In this document: positions 45,580 to 57,487 of the stretch, piece after piece
How positions within the stretch are numbered: the first letter of the stretch is position 1
Layout: each line of letters opens with the position of its first letter
Assembly: GCA_020746875.1 (NCBI GenBank)
Contig: JAGTJL010000014.1
Location: 1,612,001-1,676,000, forward strand
Direction of reading: 5' to 3'
DNA: 64,000 nt
From: Rhexocercosporidium sp. MPI-PUGE-AT-0058
Lineage: Eukaryota; Ascomycota; Leotiomycetes; Helotiales
Notes under the pieces: model-generated
Seen by the model: only the letters and a program-made list of their open reading frames with translations
The model's database searches: none
Told to the model about the DNA's origin: nothing
Translations under genes and position numbers: made by a program

Positions 45580-48013
45580 ATGTCTGAAAAGGCCTCCTCC
45601 ACAGAGGCTGGGGATATTGTCAACACCTCTCATTTAGAGGGGGAGAAGACCGCCTACACCCAGCCAAATGTTTCGGACGGTGCAGGACGTCGGGCGTCAG
45701 TCGCACTCAACATCGTGGAGAACCCTCTGAAGGTAAGTTTCGCAAGCAATGCCAATGTCCACCACCACACGGAACCCACATTTACTGATTCTCTACTGTG
45801 ATAGCGTTTCTCTCGAGAGCAAACTTATGCCAATGCCCAAGCTTTTGCCCAGGAGCATGGCATGCCAGAGCACAGCGACCTTTTCGGTCGCGCTGCTCTC
45901 GTTGCACGCGACGGCCAGAGATTCGAGATGGTTCACGAGCTCAAAGATGACGAGCGTGCGGCGCTAATCTACGAGAGAGATCATAAGTGGCATGGATCGA
46001 AAATGCTGTGGTACTCGATCTCGCTGTGCGCCATCGGAGCTGCAACCCAAGGATGGGATCAAACGGGTTCCAATGGTGCCAATTTGTCTTTCCCTGAAGA
46101 GTTTGGAATCGCCGGTACAGGACGCGATGAATGGATCGTGGGAATTGTCAATGCTATCATTTTCTTGACTGCTGGTCTCATGTAAGTGGAATTTAACTTA
46201 CCGATCTCGCTCGTGTGCTAATATCGTCTCAGCGGTGCCTTCATTGTTGATCCTCTCAATCATTACCTCGGTCGACGAGGTGAAATCTTCCTCACTGCTC
46301 TCTGTCTCACTGCTACCCCTATTGGCTCTGCATTCGCAAAGTCATGGCAAGGACTATTCGCAGCACGTTTCGTGATGGGCATTGGAATTGGCGCCAAGAA
46401 CGCAACTGTCCCTATCTACTCCGCCGAAATGGCACCAGCTAGAATTCGTGGAGCTTTGGTCATGTTCTGGCAACTTTGGGTTGTCGCTGGTGGGTTACTT
46501 TGTACGCTCTTCAAGCTTGTGTGCTAATCGTACCTTTAGGTATCTTCCTGGGATTTGCGGCCAACGTTATTGTCAAAGATACCGGCCGCATCGCTTGGCG
46601 TCTCCAACTTGGCTCTGCTTTTATTCCTTCATTCCTCCTTGCAGCTGGAATATTCTTCTGTCCGGAATCCCCCAGATGGCTCATGAAGCACGGCAAGATT
46701 GCTAAAGGGTTTCAATCCATGTCAAGGTTGCGTGCTCATCCCATCATTGGCGCGAGGGACTTCTATTATTCCTATATTATCTACCTAGAGGAAATGAAGG
46801 TTGCTGGAGGACTTGGATACTTCGCGCGTATGGCGGACTGCTTCCGCATTCCCAGAATCAGACGTGCAAACTATGGTGCCTCCACGGTCATGCTTGCTCA
46901 GCAGATGTGTGGTATCAACAGTGAGTAGAACACGACACCTTCTCCACGGCTGGCATTAACAAATCCTAGTCATCTCTTTCTACAGTTCAACGATCTTCAG
47001 AAATGCAGGTTACACCGAAACCGAAGCTTTGTACGCTTCTCTTGGCTACGGAGCAGTTCAAGTCGTTTTCACCATTCCCACCTTGTTCTTGATTGACACC
47101 AAGGGCCGAAGAAAGCTTTGTTTGATCGTAAGTTCATCCCTTGTTCCGAACAAGACCAAAATTGACACCTGGTATAGACATTCCCCATCATGGCTGTTTT
47201 CTTACTAGCTGCTGGTTTATCGCTCATCAACAACGATACCCGAGATGTCAGTCGTGGTGCAAAGATTGGTCCAGTTGTACTGTAAGTTGATCCCAGATCT
47301 TATTTTGGAAGTTTGCTAACCATGGACAGCTTCGTTTACCTATTCACTATTGCATACTGTAAGTTCTACTCTTCCTAAGAACATTTAAAATTAAAAACGG
47401 GCGTAACTAACTCTATCAAAGCAATGGGAGAAGGACCAGTGGCATTCCAGTACTCTGCCGAAGTATTCCCAACTATTCAGCGTGAGCAGGGCATGGCCTG
47501 GGCTGTGTGCATCAACAACACCTTTGGTATGTATCGCCCCATGCTCATCAAAATACCATGCTAATTTTTCTTTTAGCTGGGATTCTCAGTTTGACTTTCC
47601 CCCGCATGAATCACGTTATGACACCACCTGGTGCATGTAAGTAAACCACGGTCACATTCGTGAATGCATATGCTAACATCAACTACAGTCGGTTTCTATG
47701 CAGGACTAAATCTCATAGCGTGGGCTATGATTTTCTGCTTCGTCAGGGAGACGAAACAACTCACCCTAGAAGAATTAGACCGTAAGTCGCTTCTCCCCCA
47801 TTGAAACGGCTTCAACAAGCCTCTCGTCAACATTGCCATGCTAACACTTCATCTCCAGAGGTCTTCTCGGTCCCCACAAAATCCTTCCTCGGCTATGAAA
47901 TCAAAGTTCAGCTACCATACTTTATCAAGAGCAGCATTCTTCGACAGAAGATCCCCAAGCCACCGCCGATTATTGAGAAGGCTGAGAGTGATGACGATGT
48001 CCTTGAGGCATAG
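45580..48013 (+). CDS. MFS sugar porter (SP family), 11 exons
   Basis: Exons: 45580-45732, 45805-46181, 46233-46489, 46540-46920, 46970-47127, 47178-47281, 47330-47358, 47422-47526, 47577-47636, 47689-47781 and 47859-48013. They give 623 residues with all phases consistent. After a long hydrophilic N-terminus (about 130 residues), 12 membrane helices carry the sugar-porter signatures: [15 protein letters not shown] in helix 1, a GRRGE loop after helix 2, [21 protein letters not shown] after helix 6, DTKGRRK, and [12 protein letters not shown] after helix 12. The layout (GWD..GSNGAN) resembles fungal hexose/polyol/inositol-type porters. The protein should be plasma-membrane and proton-coupled, with substrate undetermined. 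All introns are 49-76 bp. The donor of intron 3 (GTGGGT) is weak. Confidence 0.9.
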
Positions 48014-50340
48014 ATTTTCCTGCTGGAATTAGAAATTGGAAGCTGTCTAATGGTATATTGGGCAGGAGAAGCGGTAAATTAATAATGGATGTATTATTGC
48101 ATTGCATTTCCACTTCGATGATTGCACGACGAGGAGGCAGGTGATTTACAAGGGGTTGAGGAGAGACGAAGCTAGAGAATCACTGTTGTCAAACCTCGGG
48201 GGGAGAGCGATTTAACTTTCTTTTCGACAATCTAGCTAGGTAGCTAGCGTAGGGCTGATAATGAGATACCCTCTTTCTTTCCTCAACATCCACATCGCAC
48301 CTCCCCCCCTCCCCCTCCCCACCGCGCTGACCCACTGGTGTTTCGGTATCATGTTTTTGCCAAGATTAAAGATGTGCCTGAAGTAACTGAAGTCGAATAT
48401 TTCTCATGACTCGTTCCTCTCCATTCATTTGACGCCAGCCGGACCTTCCCCAAGCGCCATCTTTTTCCTCCCCGTCCCAACGGAGCGGCTCGTATCATAA
48501 TGTTTCACAGGTTTCCTCGGGCCACTCGGACCAGTCGGGTTTTGTTTCCACATCACATCTCTGTTTTTGTCTAGCGCAGCCTTATCGAATGGATTTTTTT
48601 GGGGGCTCAATCGAGTTGCGAATGGAAAAGAAAAAAAAGTCTAATCCACAAGTCACTTCATTGGGAACTGCCGGTCATGTCCCACTTCTGGCATATCGAT
48701 TGGTCTGCATGGTGTCCTGTGGAAATGATTGGCGGAAGCTGTCAGATAGTATGAGCTCGCTTTCACAGCGAGTCAGAGATCTGGCATCGGAAGACTATGC
48801 GGAAGTCTTTGTTGGAACGTGCTTGTATTAATAAGTCGTTTGTTATTTGGATGCAAATGTATGTGTTGGGCATTTAGGCATGTCGAGAGACGCAAGAACA
48901 GGGTAAGTACATGACAGGACAAGAGATGGATTGAGGTGACATTACCACAGATGACAAGCTGCCAAGTCTCGATCGCAGGTATGTAGAGTCGCGATGTTTA
49001 TCGACAGGTTGCGTGTAGGGAAGCATGCATATATTTGAAGGTATTGTATAGCTGACAGAGCGAGATATGAGTTTGTCTCTATTTGCGGTCGAATGAAGTG
49101 TAATTACGGTAAGGAGATGAATGCTTGAGGCTAAACAACTCCATGTACAAACTGTTGGCCCCCTTGCCACGAATATAAGCGAGAGCAGACAAAACAATAC
49201 ACCCCCGTTGCTTTATCCATCAGCATCGTTCAGTGGCTACTTCGTGTCCAGTCATGGTTTATATATAAGCTCATATGATAATATGCAGCTACCGGCGTGG
49301 CTCTCAAAACTTTCCGCTAATTGGCTGAGCAGCTTTGAGTTTCTTCTGGGTGACTTTCTCTCCAGCCAGCAAGGCTCTGCCACATGGACTGAAATTTCCA
49401 GCCGCACCGGCAGATTCCGAGTAAGAAACTTCTAATCTGCCTTACCCGAAGCTTCAGGTGATGATTGGGAAACCTCTTTCCATGCTGACATGTCAATGTC
49501 ATCGGCCAAGGCTGTCTTCATCGTGCTCGCGAGCAATTACAGGGATGCGGCTTCCACAGACGAGCTGCAAAGACGCGCTTCTATTGGCTCCGTTTCAGGG
49601 ACCGGACTTCTTGTGCATCCACGCTATTTGAGGCCCGGACTTCATCTTAGACATCGGTACTTATGTTCGAATTTGGAAGCATGTGCATGCAGACACGTAC
49701 TTTCTGTAACACCGGCAGAAGGCAGTTCACTTCGTCTACGAGATCAGATCGTACGTCACATTTAATCGGGGTGGTCGGAGAATAGTAAGCCCAATAGCGT
49801 GTAGATCCCTCATGAAAAATAAGCATGTGTGTTTTGAGGCGTTCGCAGAGGATGTGAGACCAGGTTGTGCTCCGGGTAATACCTGCATACAAGCCCAACC
49901 ATGGTACCAGAGCTCAATTTTCCCAGTCCGATAGGCTTAAAGAGAATGCAAATTGCTTTTCATTGGAATATAAGCATCTACGGGGCTCGAAAGATGAGCA
50001 AGAGCCGTCACGTGGGAATCGAGCGGGAGGTCCAAGGGGTGTCCTGCGCTTTGGTAGTGGATGTGGGACCAGGTTACGTTTCAGGCTAGGATTTGCATAT
50101 GTTGAACCCATGGTACGGGAAATACGTTGATAGGATATGCCTGGGGTGATACTATTACACAGTGTTGGGGGTCCGATGCTTGAAGTCCGTACTGAGAGCA
50201 GTCTAGTCTTGCCATTTCGAGACTGTGAGAGCCTACATAAAGTAAAAGATCTTCGTGTTGAGGAGGAATATCGGGACACTCGGATCATCTTTTCACCTTA
50301 AATACTTATTGTTGTCCCTCCCTTGTTTCGGTAACGGTGG
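48014..50340. other. Intergenic region upstream of the P450
   Basis: 2.3 kb with only short motif-less frames. It contains a C-rich tract near 48301-48320 and an imperfect direct repeat (49850-49909 and 50059-50117) close to the P450 promoter. Confidence 0.5.
49850..50117. repeat. Imperfect direct repeat pair (~60 bp units)
   Basis: Unit A (49850-49909) and unit B (50059-50117) share GGATGTGRGACCAGGTT at one end and CCCATGGTAC-like sequence at the other. The middles are diverged, and the units start 209 bp apart. They lie 220-490 bp upstream of the P450 start codon. Probably a decayed duplication; a regulatory role is speculative. Confidence 0.5.
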
Positions 50341-52140
50341 ATGGTCATTTTCAAGAATATGGCATTCCTACTTTCTTTCAGTCCTTCAATCTTGGGTCTT
50401 GCTGCAGTAGCAGTTCTCGTGATATACTTGCTGTTCTTCCAAAAGCCTAAGCTTCCTCCTGGAACCAAGAAACTCCCAGGCCCTAAAGGTGTGCTTCTTA
50501 GTTATTATTCAACGGTGTAGTGGAGCTGACCAGAATCCAGGAATCCCACTTCTCGGCTCAGTTCCGGATCTCCCAACAAAGCATTCTTGGCTCCAATTCT
50601 ACGCCTGGACCAAGCAATATGGGCCAATCTGTCAGGTCAAGCTAGGAGCTGATACATGCGTTCTTGTGTCAGATCCAAAGATTGTCGAAGACTTACTGGT
50701 AAAACGGGCAGCGAAGTATTCTGGGAGAACACACTTTTCTGCCATCTGGGGCGATTGTGCAACCGATGGACACTATCTACCTCTCATGACAAACTGTGGT
50801 ATGTTCTCAAGATTCGAGACAGTTATTTCGATGAAGATCAACTGACCTTAATCTGCCCGTAGCCGACCACAAGCGCATCAAGGCTTTCACTCGAAAGATC
50901 ATTGCTAATATTCCGAAAGCGCGCTTGAGCAAAGTGGCCACCGATCAAACCAAAATCCTTATCTTGAACCTCCTCAAGGATCCATTGAGTTTTGGGAGCC
51001 TGCTGGAGAGGTGTTGCGGTGGTATATCATCGGCCATCGCATGGGAGCGCACAAATCCAGAGATCGCGAAAGGAGTTGTCTCCACATCGATTGGACTGCT
51101 GGAAGTCATCTCCCCAGAGGCGATTCAAAACAAATTACCGTTTCTGGAACAGATTCCATTGTGGGTGCCTGACTTTCTGCAGCCATGGCGTGTGAAGGAG
51201 ATAGCAAGGGTGACTTTTGAGCGCAATTTCTGGCTGGGGCAACGGGCGGAAACGAAGGCACGCATCGAAGATGAGAAAGAAAGCCCGGAAGTATTCTCTT
51301 GGACGAAAGAGTCGCTGAAGGATGGATCGCTGGCAGACGAGGAGAAAGCCTACGCAGTTGGCATGATGACGTTGATCGCAAGTGTGCTGGAATCCTCGCC
51401 GATCCAAGGCTGGATTGTGGCCATGTGCATGTATCCCGAATGGCAGAAAAAGGGCCAAGCAGAGGTGGATGCAGTTTGTGGAGACAGAATGCCAAACTCG
51501 GAAGATATTCAGCATTTGCCTATTGTGAGGGCTCTGATTCGAGAGGTGTTTAGATGGCGAAGTCCGGTGCCCTTTGGTTGGTCCATCTTCCGAGACATAA
51601 AAATATCTCGCTAATTGTTGCAGGGGTTCCTCACATGCTTACGGAAGATGATGTATACGAGGGCTATCATATTGCCAAGGGGAGTGTGGTATTCGCTCTC
51701 GAGTGGTATGTCTCGCATGTCACATGAAACTTGGTGCACCCCCTCTAATGTACCACAGTGCCATGTCAAGAGACGAAGCCTTGTACCCAGACCCAGAGAA
51801 CTTCAGGCCGGAGCGATGGCTCGATCCTGCATTCCCGACATATAAAGAACCACTAACCCATTACCCATCGCTCAAGAACCATTCGGCTTTTGGATGGGGG
51901 AGGAGACAATGCCTTGGACTTGATTACACCGAAATCGTACACATTACCATTGTTGCTTCGATTTTGTGGAGCTGTAACATTCAGAAGAAGGTTGATGAGA
52001 AGACAGGAAAGGAGATTGAACTGCCTTGGATGGATTATAGTCCATTTGTGATTGTGAGGCCGATGCCTATTCCGTTGGATATCAAGCCACGAGCTGAGTG
52101 GAAGATTAACATGATGTCGCCCGACTCAGTTGTGGAATAG
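50341..52140 (+). CDS. Cytochrome P450 monooxygenase (microsomal)
   Basis: Exons 50341-50488, 50541-50798, 50863-51576, 51624-51705 and 51759-52140 give 527 residues. An N-terminal membrane anchor (LGLAAVAVLVIYLLFF) precedes the Pro-rich hinge LPPGTKKLPGPKG. The I-helix region is atypical: TLIASVLESSPIQGWIVAM lacks the usual acidic-Thr pair. The K-helix ExxR is EVFR. The PERF-like motif is FRPERW, and the heme loop FGWGRRQCLG has ligand Cys near residue 452. It resembles the O-methylsterigmatocystin oxidoreductase-like group (CYP620/CYP64-like) in layout. It is anchored in the ER and needs P450 reductase; the substrate is unknown. It is convergent with the kinase gene (112 bp between ends). 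Confidence 0.9.
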
Positions 52141-52251
52141 GCTGCGTCTTCTTTCAAAGATTGTACTTCAATTGAGCACAATGCTTCATCACTTGATTCC
52201 AACAAACAAATCATTTCTTGCATGTGTATTTTATCGACTGGAGAGTAAGTT

Positions 52252-55200
52252 TCACCACCCTGAAAGCCCCGAGCTCGAGTCTGAGTGTGAGGCTCGGTCA
52301 GCATATCTCGTCACCTTTCGCAGCTTCCTAGTTGTCTTCTCTGCACGACCGCTTGCTTCGACAGTTTGGGAACGTTGAAGTGGTGGTGAAGGTACTGCTC
52401 GTGGGAGAGGAGGTAAATTAGAAGTCTCTCTATCCCTTGTTGACTCATATGTACTCCGTCGAATTTGGGGATCTTGGAAAGGCAGATTCCGCACCTTGGA
52501 CCTCCTCCTTCGTCTTGGTGGTGATTTCTTAGAAGAGGAAGATGCTTTTTTAGGCTCATCTTTCGACAGTTGCAGTGAAGGGCTGAGCGAAACTGGCCTG
52601 TCTTTTGTCTCATGGGGCTGAGGCGATGCTCGCTTCTCCGTATCGTACGATTTGACTTTGGGATTTACTCCTCTGGGTGCATCTTCATCATCGCTAGAAG
52701 TCGGTGAAAGATGGGAAGTTCGTGATAACGATTGATGTTCAAGGTATCTGCTAGTGCCCTCAGACGTCATGAGATTTGCGCGAGAAGTCGAAGAAGGTGA
52801 TTGTTTGGGCACCTTTTCATGGCCGTATTGAACATCTCGGTGCTTGCGGGGCGCAAATGGATGGTCATGGTAAGGGTATGCTGTTCCGTTACCCTCAGAT
52901 GTTTTGTTTTCCTTGCGAATAGCCGAGGGCGAAGCTCGCTGAGGAGAACTCTCATCATTGTGCAAAATCTCGGTCGGCACGTTCCGCGGGCGGGGGCACG
53001 GGTAGATGGCGCCATCCACTATTTGATCTGACCCGTAAATGACATCAGCCCCTACATAATCGACGAAATAGTGAACTTCGTCGTCTTGGGGTTGGGGATT
53101 GGAAAATCGGTATGGTGGATCCTCGGGCGGGCTGAAGTTCTCATATCTTCCCGTCATTTGACTTGCAAGAAAGGTCTCAGCCCTCCTCATGGGTGGGGTA
53201 TTCGCAAGGTCTCTGGGATCTGCAGCTATGAAAGTAGGAGGCCTCAAATAAACATCGTCGGTGTATGGTCGTGGATCGGGTTCATGTCGATACTGAACTG
53301 GCGTAGACAGCACAGGTGACATTGGATACTGGTTTTCTCTTTCCATCGCAGCTTTCCGGCGCACAGCAGCCATGTACCTTCCAGCAAAATCACGGTCACT
53401 TTCTGGACGAGCCATGGCTGCGGTAGGAACCTCTTTTACCCACAAACTTATTTCCTGTTCCATTCTACGTCTCCTTTCTCTGTTGTATTTCAACTGTGCT
53501 TCATCACCAGAAGATACATGCTCGACATAAGTTGTTTGTCTTTTGTGGCGAGATGCCTCTCTAGTTGGTTTGTCCCCCTCATAGTCCAGGTAATTGTGTT
53601 TTTCCGAGATTCTTTCATAAATTTTACGGTCCATATCGAAATCATGATGTGCTTCGAGTGATTCGGTTGAAGATAAATAAGCCTTCCGTAAGGTGATGCT
53701 GGCTGTACTTCTCTTCCGCTTCTTTTCTCCGTCCCTTGTCCCTGGACTTTTGCCGACGCGCCACATGCGGTTTTGTGGGGTCCCTTTCGGGATTTACGAG
53801 GCCCCTAGTCCTGTCTTCAACGTCGTAGCGATTAGCTTTGATGTTCTGAGAAGAGTATTTGACGCGTGCTTCTGCCCCCTGCATGGGTGCCGGTCCGCGA
53901 GATCCAGGTCTAAGACCAGAAGTTGTTTTGCTGCTAGACTGAATAGTGATATCGGGATGATCGTCCTGTTCGTCTCCAACGAGATCCCTATTTAGACCGG
54001 ACTCAGACCCTGTCTCCCCATCGCTTTCATGTGCATCTTCGACTGTTGGTGAGTGGTAATTATTCTTTGGCTGCGCAGCTGCAGTTGGCGGTTTGGCCGT
54101 AACAGCCGAATTTTGCGGTCCATAAGATTGAAGTCCAGCATGAGTGACTGTATTGTTGCTCCAAAAGAACCTGATGCAGCACTTTTGGAAGCGCCAACTG
54201 GCGCAATCAGGTGCCCAAGACTGGCATCCGAAATCAGGGGATCTAAGCGAAGAGGTCAAGTCAATAAATCTCCACCTTTCAAGTAGGACCCACTTACCAG
54301 TCTTGATCCAAGCATGTTCCAATGCCTCTTCAGCAGTGAGCCGTTTGGTAGGATGTGCAATAATAAGCTTCCGCAAAAGTTCGTTTCCAAGATCACTCAT
54401 CTCCGTCGCCTTAGAAGGAAATCTCAGCTCGTCTCCACAGAAATTCGTTAGCGACAGCCCGGGTGGAAACGGAACCGCTCCGCTGAACAATCGATATATG
54501 ATACAACCCAAAGCCCATATATCGACCGCATATGTGTATTCCGAATATCCAGGAATGTAATTGAGGATCTCTGGAGCCATGTATGCTTGAGTTCCGGTCT
54601 GCGTCCGGAGGGCAGTGTCCTCAGTCCGTCGTTTGCTCAGACCGAAATCTGCGAGTTTCACCCACCAATGTGGCGGTCCTCGACAAACCAAAACATTCTA
54701 GTCGGAGATCAGCAAAAAATTACTCGCAAACATCATAAGTACACGGGCCAACAAACCTTAGGCTTCAGATCTCGATGCAAAAAACGCTCCAAGTGCATGA
54801 TTTTCAGACCCTCAAGGATCTGCTTCGAAATCTCTTTGACACCTGCCTCCTCAATCTTGACTCCCTGCACCTTCGCATTATCCTCCAGATCCCCCATTGG
54901 CACATACTCCATCGCCAAATACACACTCTCCGTATCCTGAAACCATCCCAGAAACCCCACAAACACAGCACTCTCTTTATACTTCGGCTTCGAGAACTCC
55001 AACAAAGCCTTCAACTCCCTCTCATAGTCCACTTTGAATGTAGTTCCTGTTGCCCAGATACGCTTCACAGCCCTTTGTTCCTCGGAGTACGTTTCGAGGC
55101 GTACCTCGCCGAACCCGCCTTTGCCTAGGAGGCGCTCCACTTTCCATACCTGCGATTGAGGGACTCATCGCTGGCCAGTCGCAGAGTCGGATATGTAATG

Positions 55201-55275
55201 TGTCTGCACTACCATGCCAGGAAAGACGTGGGCTTCGAGTTTGGTGTGTTCGAAGTCAGAGAGGTAGGAAGACAT
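52252..55275 (-). CDS. Ser/Thr protein kinase with long C-terminal tail (tail frame broken)
   Basis: Exons 55275-55213, 55149-54757 and 54697-54298 encode an intact kinase domain: GKGGFGEV, AVKRI (Lys), HRDLKPKN, DFG and APE, ending EEALEHAWIKT. After the donor at 54297 two models exist. A 55-bp intron (54243-54297) leads to a stop at 53992 (368 residues). A 150-bp intron (54148-54297) keeps a polar tail open to 53642. A further 1.5-kb open frame (53766-52252) is clearly coding-like (e.g. RRRRMEQEISLWVKE, AVRRKAAMERENQ) and lies in the +1 frame. One base removed from the AAAA at about 53738-53745 would join them. The kinase looks CAMK-like. The tail is disordered, rich in Pro/Ser/Arg. Either a true frameshift, an assembly error or an unusual intron explains the break. 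Confidence 0.75.
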
Positions 55276-55878
55276 GAGGGGCAAGGCTGCGGGGTCCTGG
55301 GGGTCTTCATTGACCCTATCTTGAGATGAATGGCGTCTTCGGCGTCATAGTCATGCGCTGAAGAATGGGTGGGAGAGCATGGAATTGAATGTGTGAGTAT
55401 ACGCTAATTGGGTCTCGGTACACTTGGGTTTGAGTTGAAATGGCATTTTGAAATCGAATGCTTGAATGCTGAGGTCTAGGTCGGTCACCCACACAGCCAC
55501 AGCATGCACGAGCAGGGGCCTCCACTGCCTCCCGATCAAGCTTGAGGAATCCGACCTGAAGTTGACGAAGTTGTAATATGCTTCATGAATATGTCTCAAT
55601 TGTTCTCTCAAAATGTAGCCATGGGGTTGCATTAAAGAATTGAAGTTGTGTTGACGAAACCTCGTTGCCGAAATGCCCCAACTAGCCATTTACAAAACAT
55701 TCAGATCGAGAGAAGATTGGCTCCTGGAGGTCCTTGAATCCTCTTCAACGAAGTAACGAAAAAAATGAAGCGCTTTCATCGACTTTGCTGGGATGGATAG
55801 CGCTAAGACGGCCATAATACCCTGCAGGAATGAGGAGCATACACACGTTCAACGCCAAAATGCTCCATTAAAGTGGGT
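55276..55878. other. Intergenic / kinase promoter side
   Basis: No supported gene. A 112-codon minus-strand frame (55689-55351) upstream of the kinase has no recognisable domain and may be 5' leader. Confidence 0.4.
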
Positions 55879-56720
55879 TCAATGATTTGATGCCTGAGAT
55901 GACGAAGCTGGCATACTCGTCCCAATATAAACCACTAAAACAGCCGCATCCGCCGCCGTAAGTCCCACCACATCATTATACGGACCCCTCGGGTACTAAG
56001 CCAACAGCCCCGAAACCAACATGACAGCCACACAAGTAGTAACAAGATTCTTCGTCGTAGCTTCAGGTACAGACATCATGAACATTTGCACTAACAACGC
56101 CATTCCGCCGAGGAAAGCAGGCCCGATCCTGCTGGTGAAGCGTGATGCCCACTCGTTGCTGGAGGAGAGTGACATGTAGGCATTGTCTCATGTATGACTG
56201 CTTGTGTCTTCTGGCTTGGGAATTTCTTTGGGTCCCTCTTGAGGTCTTTCTTGAACGCTTCTGGAAGAATCGTCTTGCGGAAGGGAGTGAGTTTTCCCTC
56301 ATTTGGCATTTGCCAGAGCTTTAACACGCGTTTGTAAACTACGATAGCGGCGCCAACATCAGTCAGTGAAGCACTTCAGGCCAACATTGACATATCAAGG
56401 GTATGAAAACTCACTACATTCTTTCAAGGTGTTCTGAATCCTCAACCTCTGCTTCAGGTCCGTCGTCGTCTTCTCCATCACATCGGCCAACTCAGCCGCC
56501 AGCTCCACCTCAAAGAATTTAAGTTCATGTGATGCAACTTCCCAAAAGCAAGTACATCAGCGGTGCCGAATTTCTGCCCGAAGTTATCATCGTAGTATTA
56601 TTCCATGTATTCGTTTGCGAGGATCTTGACGAGGTTGGCCTTGGGGTCTGTCTTGCTACTGGTAACCTGCTTGTGTGTGCGGTATATTGGTGGAACGAAT
56701 CGGCGGCCTTGCTTGCGTCC
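55879..56720 (-). pseudogene. Decayed membrane protein gene, DUF6594-like C-terminus
   Basis: Protein-like pieces follow one another on the minus strand but in different frames. The first is TSSKTDPKANLVKILANEYME, then a TAA, then YYDDNFGQKFGTADVLAFGK. A frameshift leads into FFEVELAAELADVMEKTTTD with LKQRLRIQNTLKE. A plausible GTGAGT...CGTAG intron follows, then KLWQMPNEGKLTPFRK. The C-terminus reads SNEWASRFTSRIGPAFLGGM with MALLVQMFMM, a TAG, and YNDVVGLTAADAAVLVVYIG. The last part matches the two- or three-helix end of fungal DUF6594 proteins (AATAAYAAVLVVFV). At least two stops and one or two frameshifts interrupt it, so it is best read as a pseudogene. Further introns could explain some of the breaks. 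Confidence 0.55.
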
Positions 56721-57487
56721 GAACAAGTTTGCAATTCTGGTCTTTCCTTTTGGACGCTACCGACTGACACTATATTTTTGGTCGTTTTTGCTGGGTTTGT
56801 GGCAAGCGTTGTTGTAGTTGTCGCGAGATGCTTCCCTCGCTATGGGCGTGCAGTGGGCATTCTCTTCGTGCGGTACGTCTACCCAAGGGCAGCCCGTCTT
56901 TGCTGCTTGATGGGAGCAGGTAGAAATGGTTGTGAACTTCCGTTGAGGAACAGGATCTCCAACACCAGTCACGACTGTACCCTGACCGACCTGGCTTGAA
57001 AGGTCAATATCCCTTTCCTGGGTGCTTTAAAGTATCTCAGTTCCCTCCAATGAGTCACCTAATGACTTGTCATCAGATTGCGCGTTCAATGTCTGATTGT
57101 TTCAACTTAGCTGGCCCCATGACTGTGCAAAGGCAAGTTTTCGAAGGACATTAAAGTACAGTCACCGAGTAGATTCCAACCCATAAATCGTATTCCTCGA
57201 CCACCTCTCCAAAATCGGGTTGTGGTTGCACAAACCACCCATGCTGACGAGCTGAACCTTGGCACACCATCTCAAGTCACGTTCACACGCGTCTTCATGC
57301 ATGGCGTCGGAGCTGAGCGAAGTTGCGTTTGAGGGGTGCATCGCAGGGCTGATGGTAGCCTAAACAGAGCATCGAGGATATATTTGCAGTGGATTCCAGA
57401 CACACCGTGTCTAGAGCTGTATTGCTTCCGAACCAAGTCGTAAAAAGAACATCCGCATTGATTTCAAATAGGTGAAAAAAATCAACC
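56721..57487. other. Intergenic
   Basis: Some upstream remnant of the decayed gene (KTRIANLFGRKQGRRF on the minus strand, near 56730-56690) fades out here. The rest is the presumed promoter of the next gene. Confidence 0.4.
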
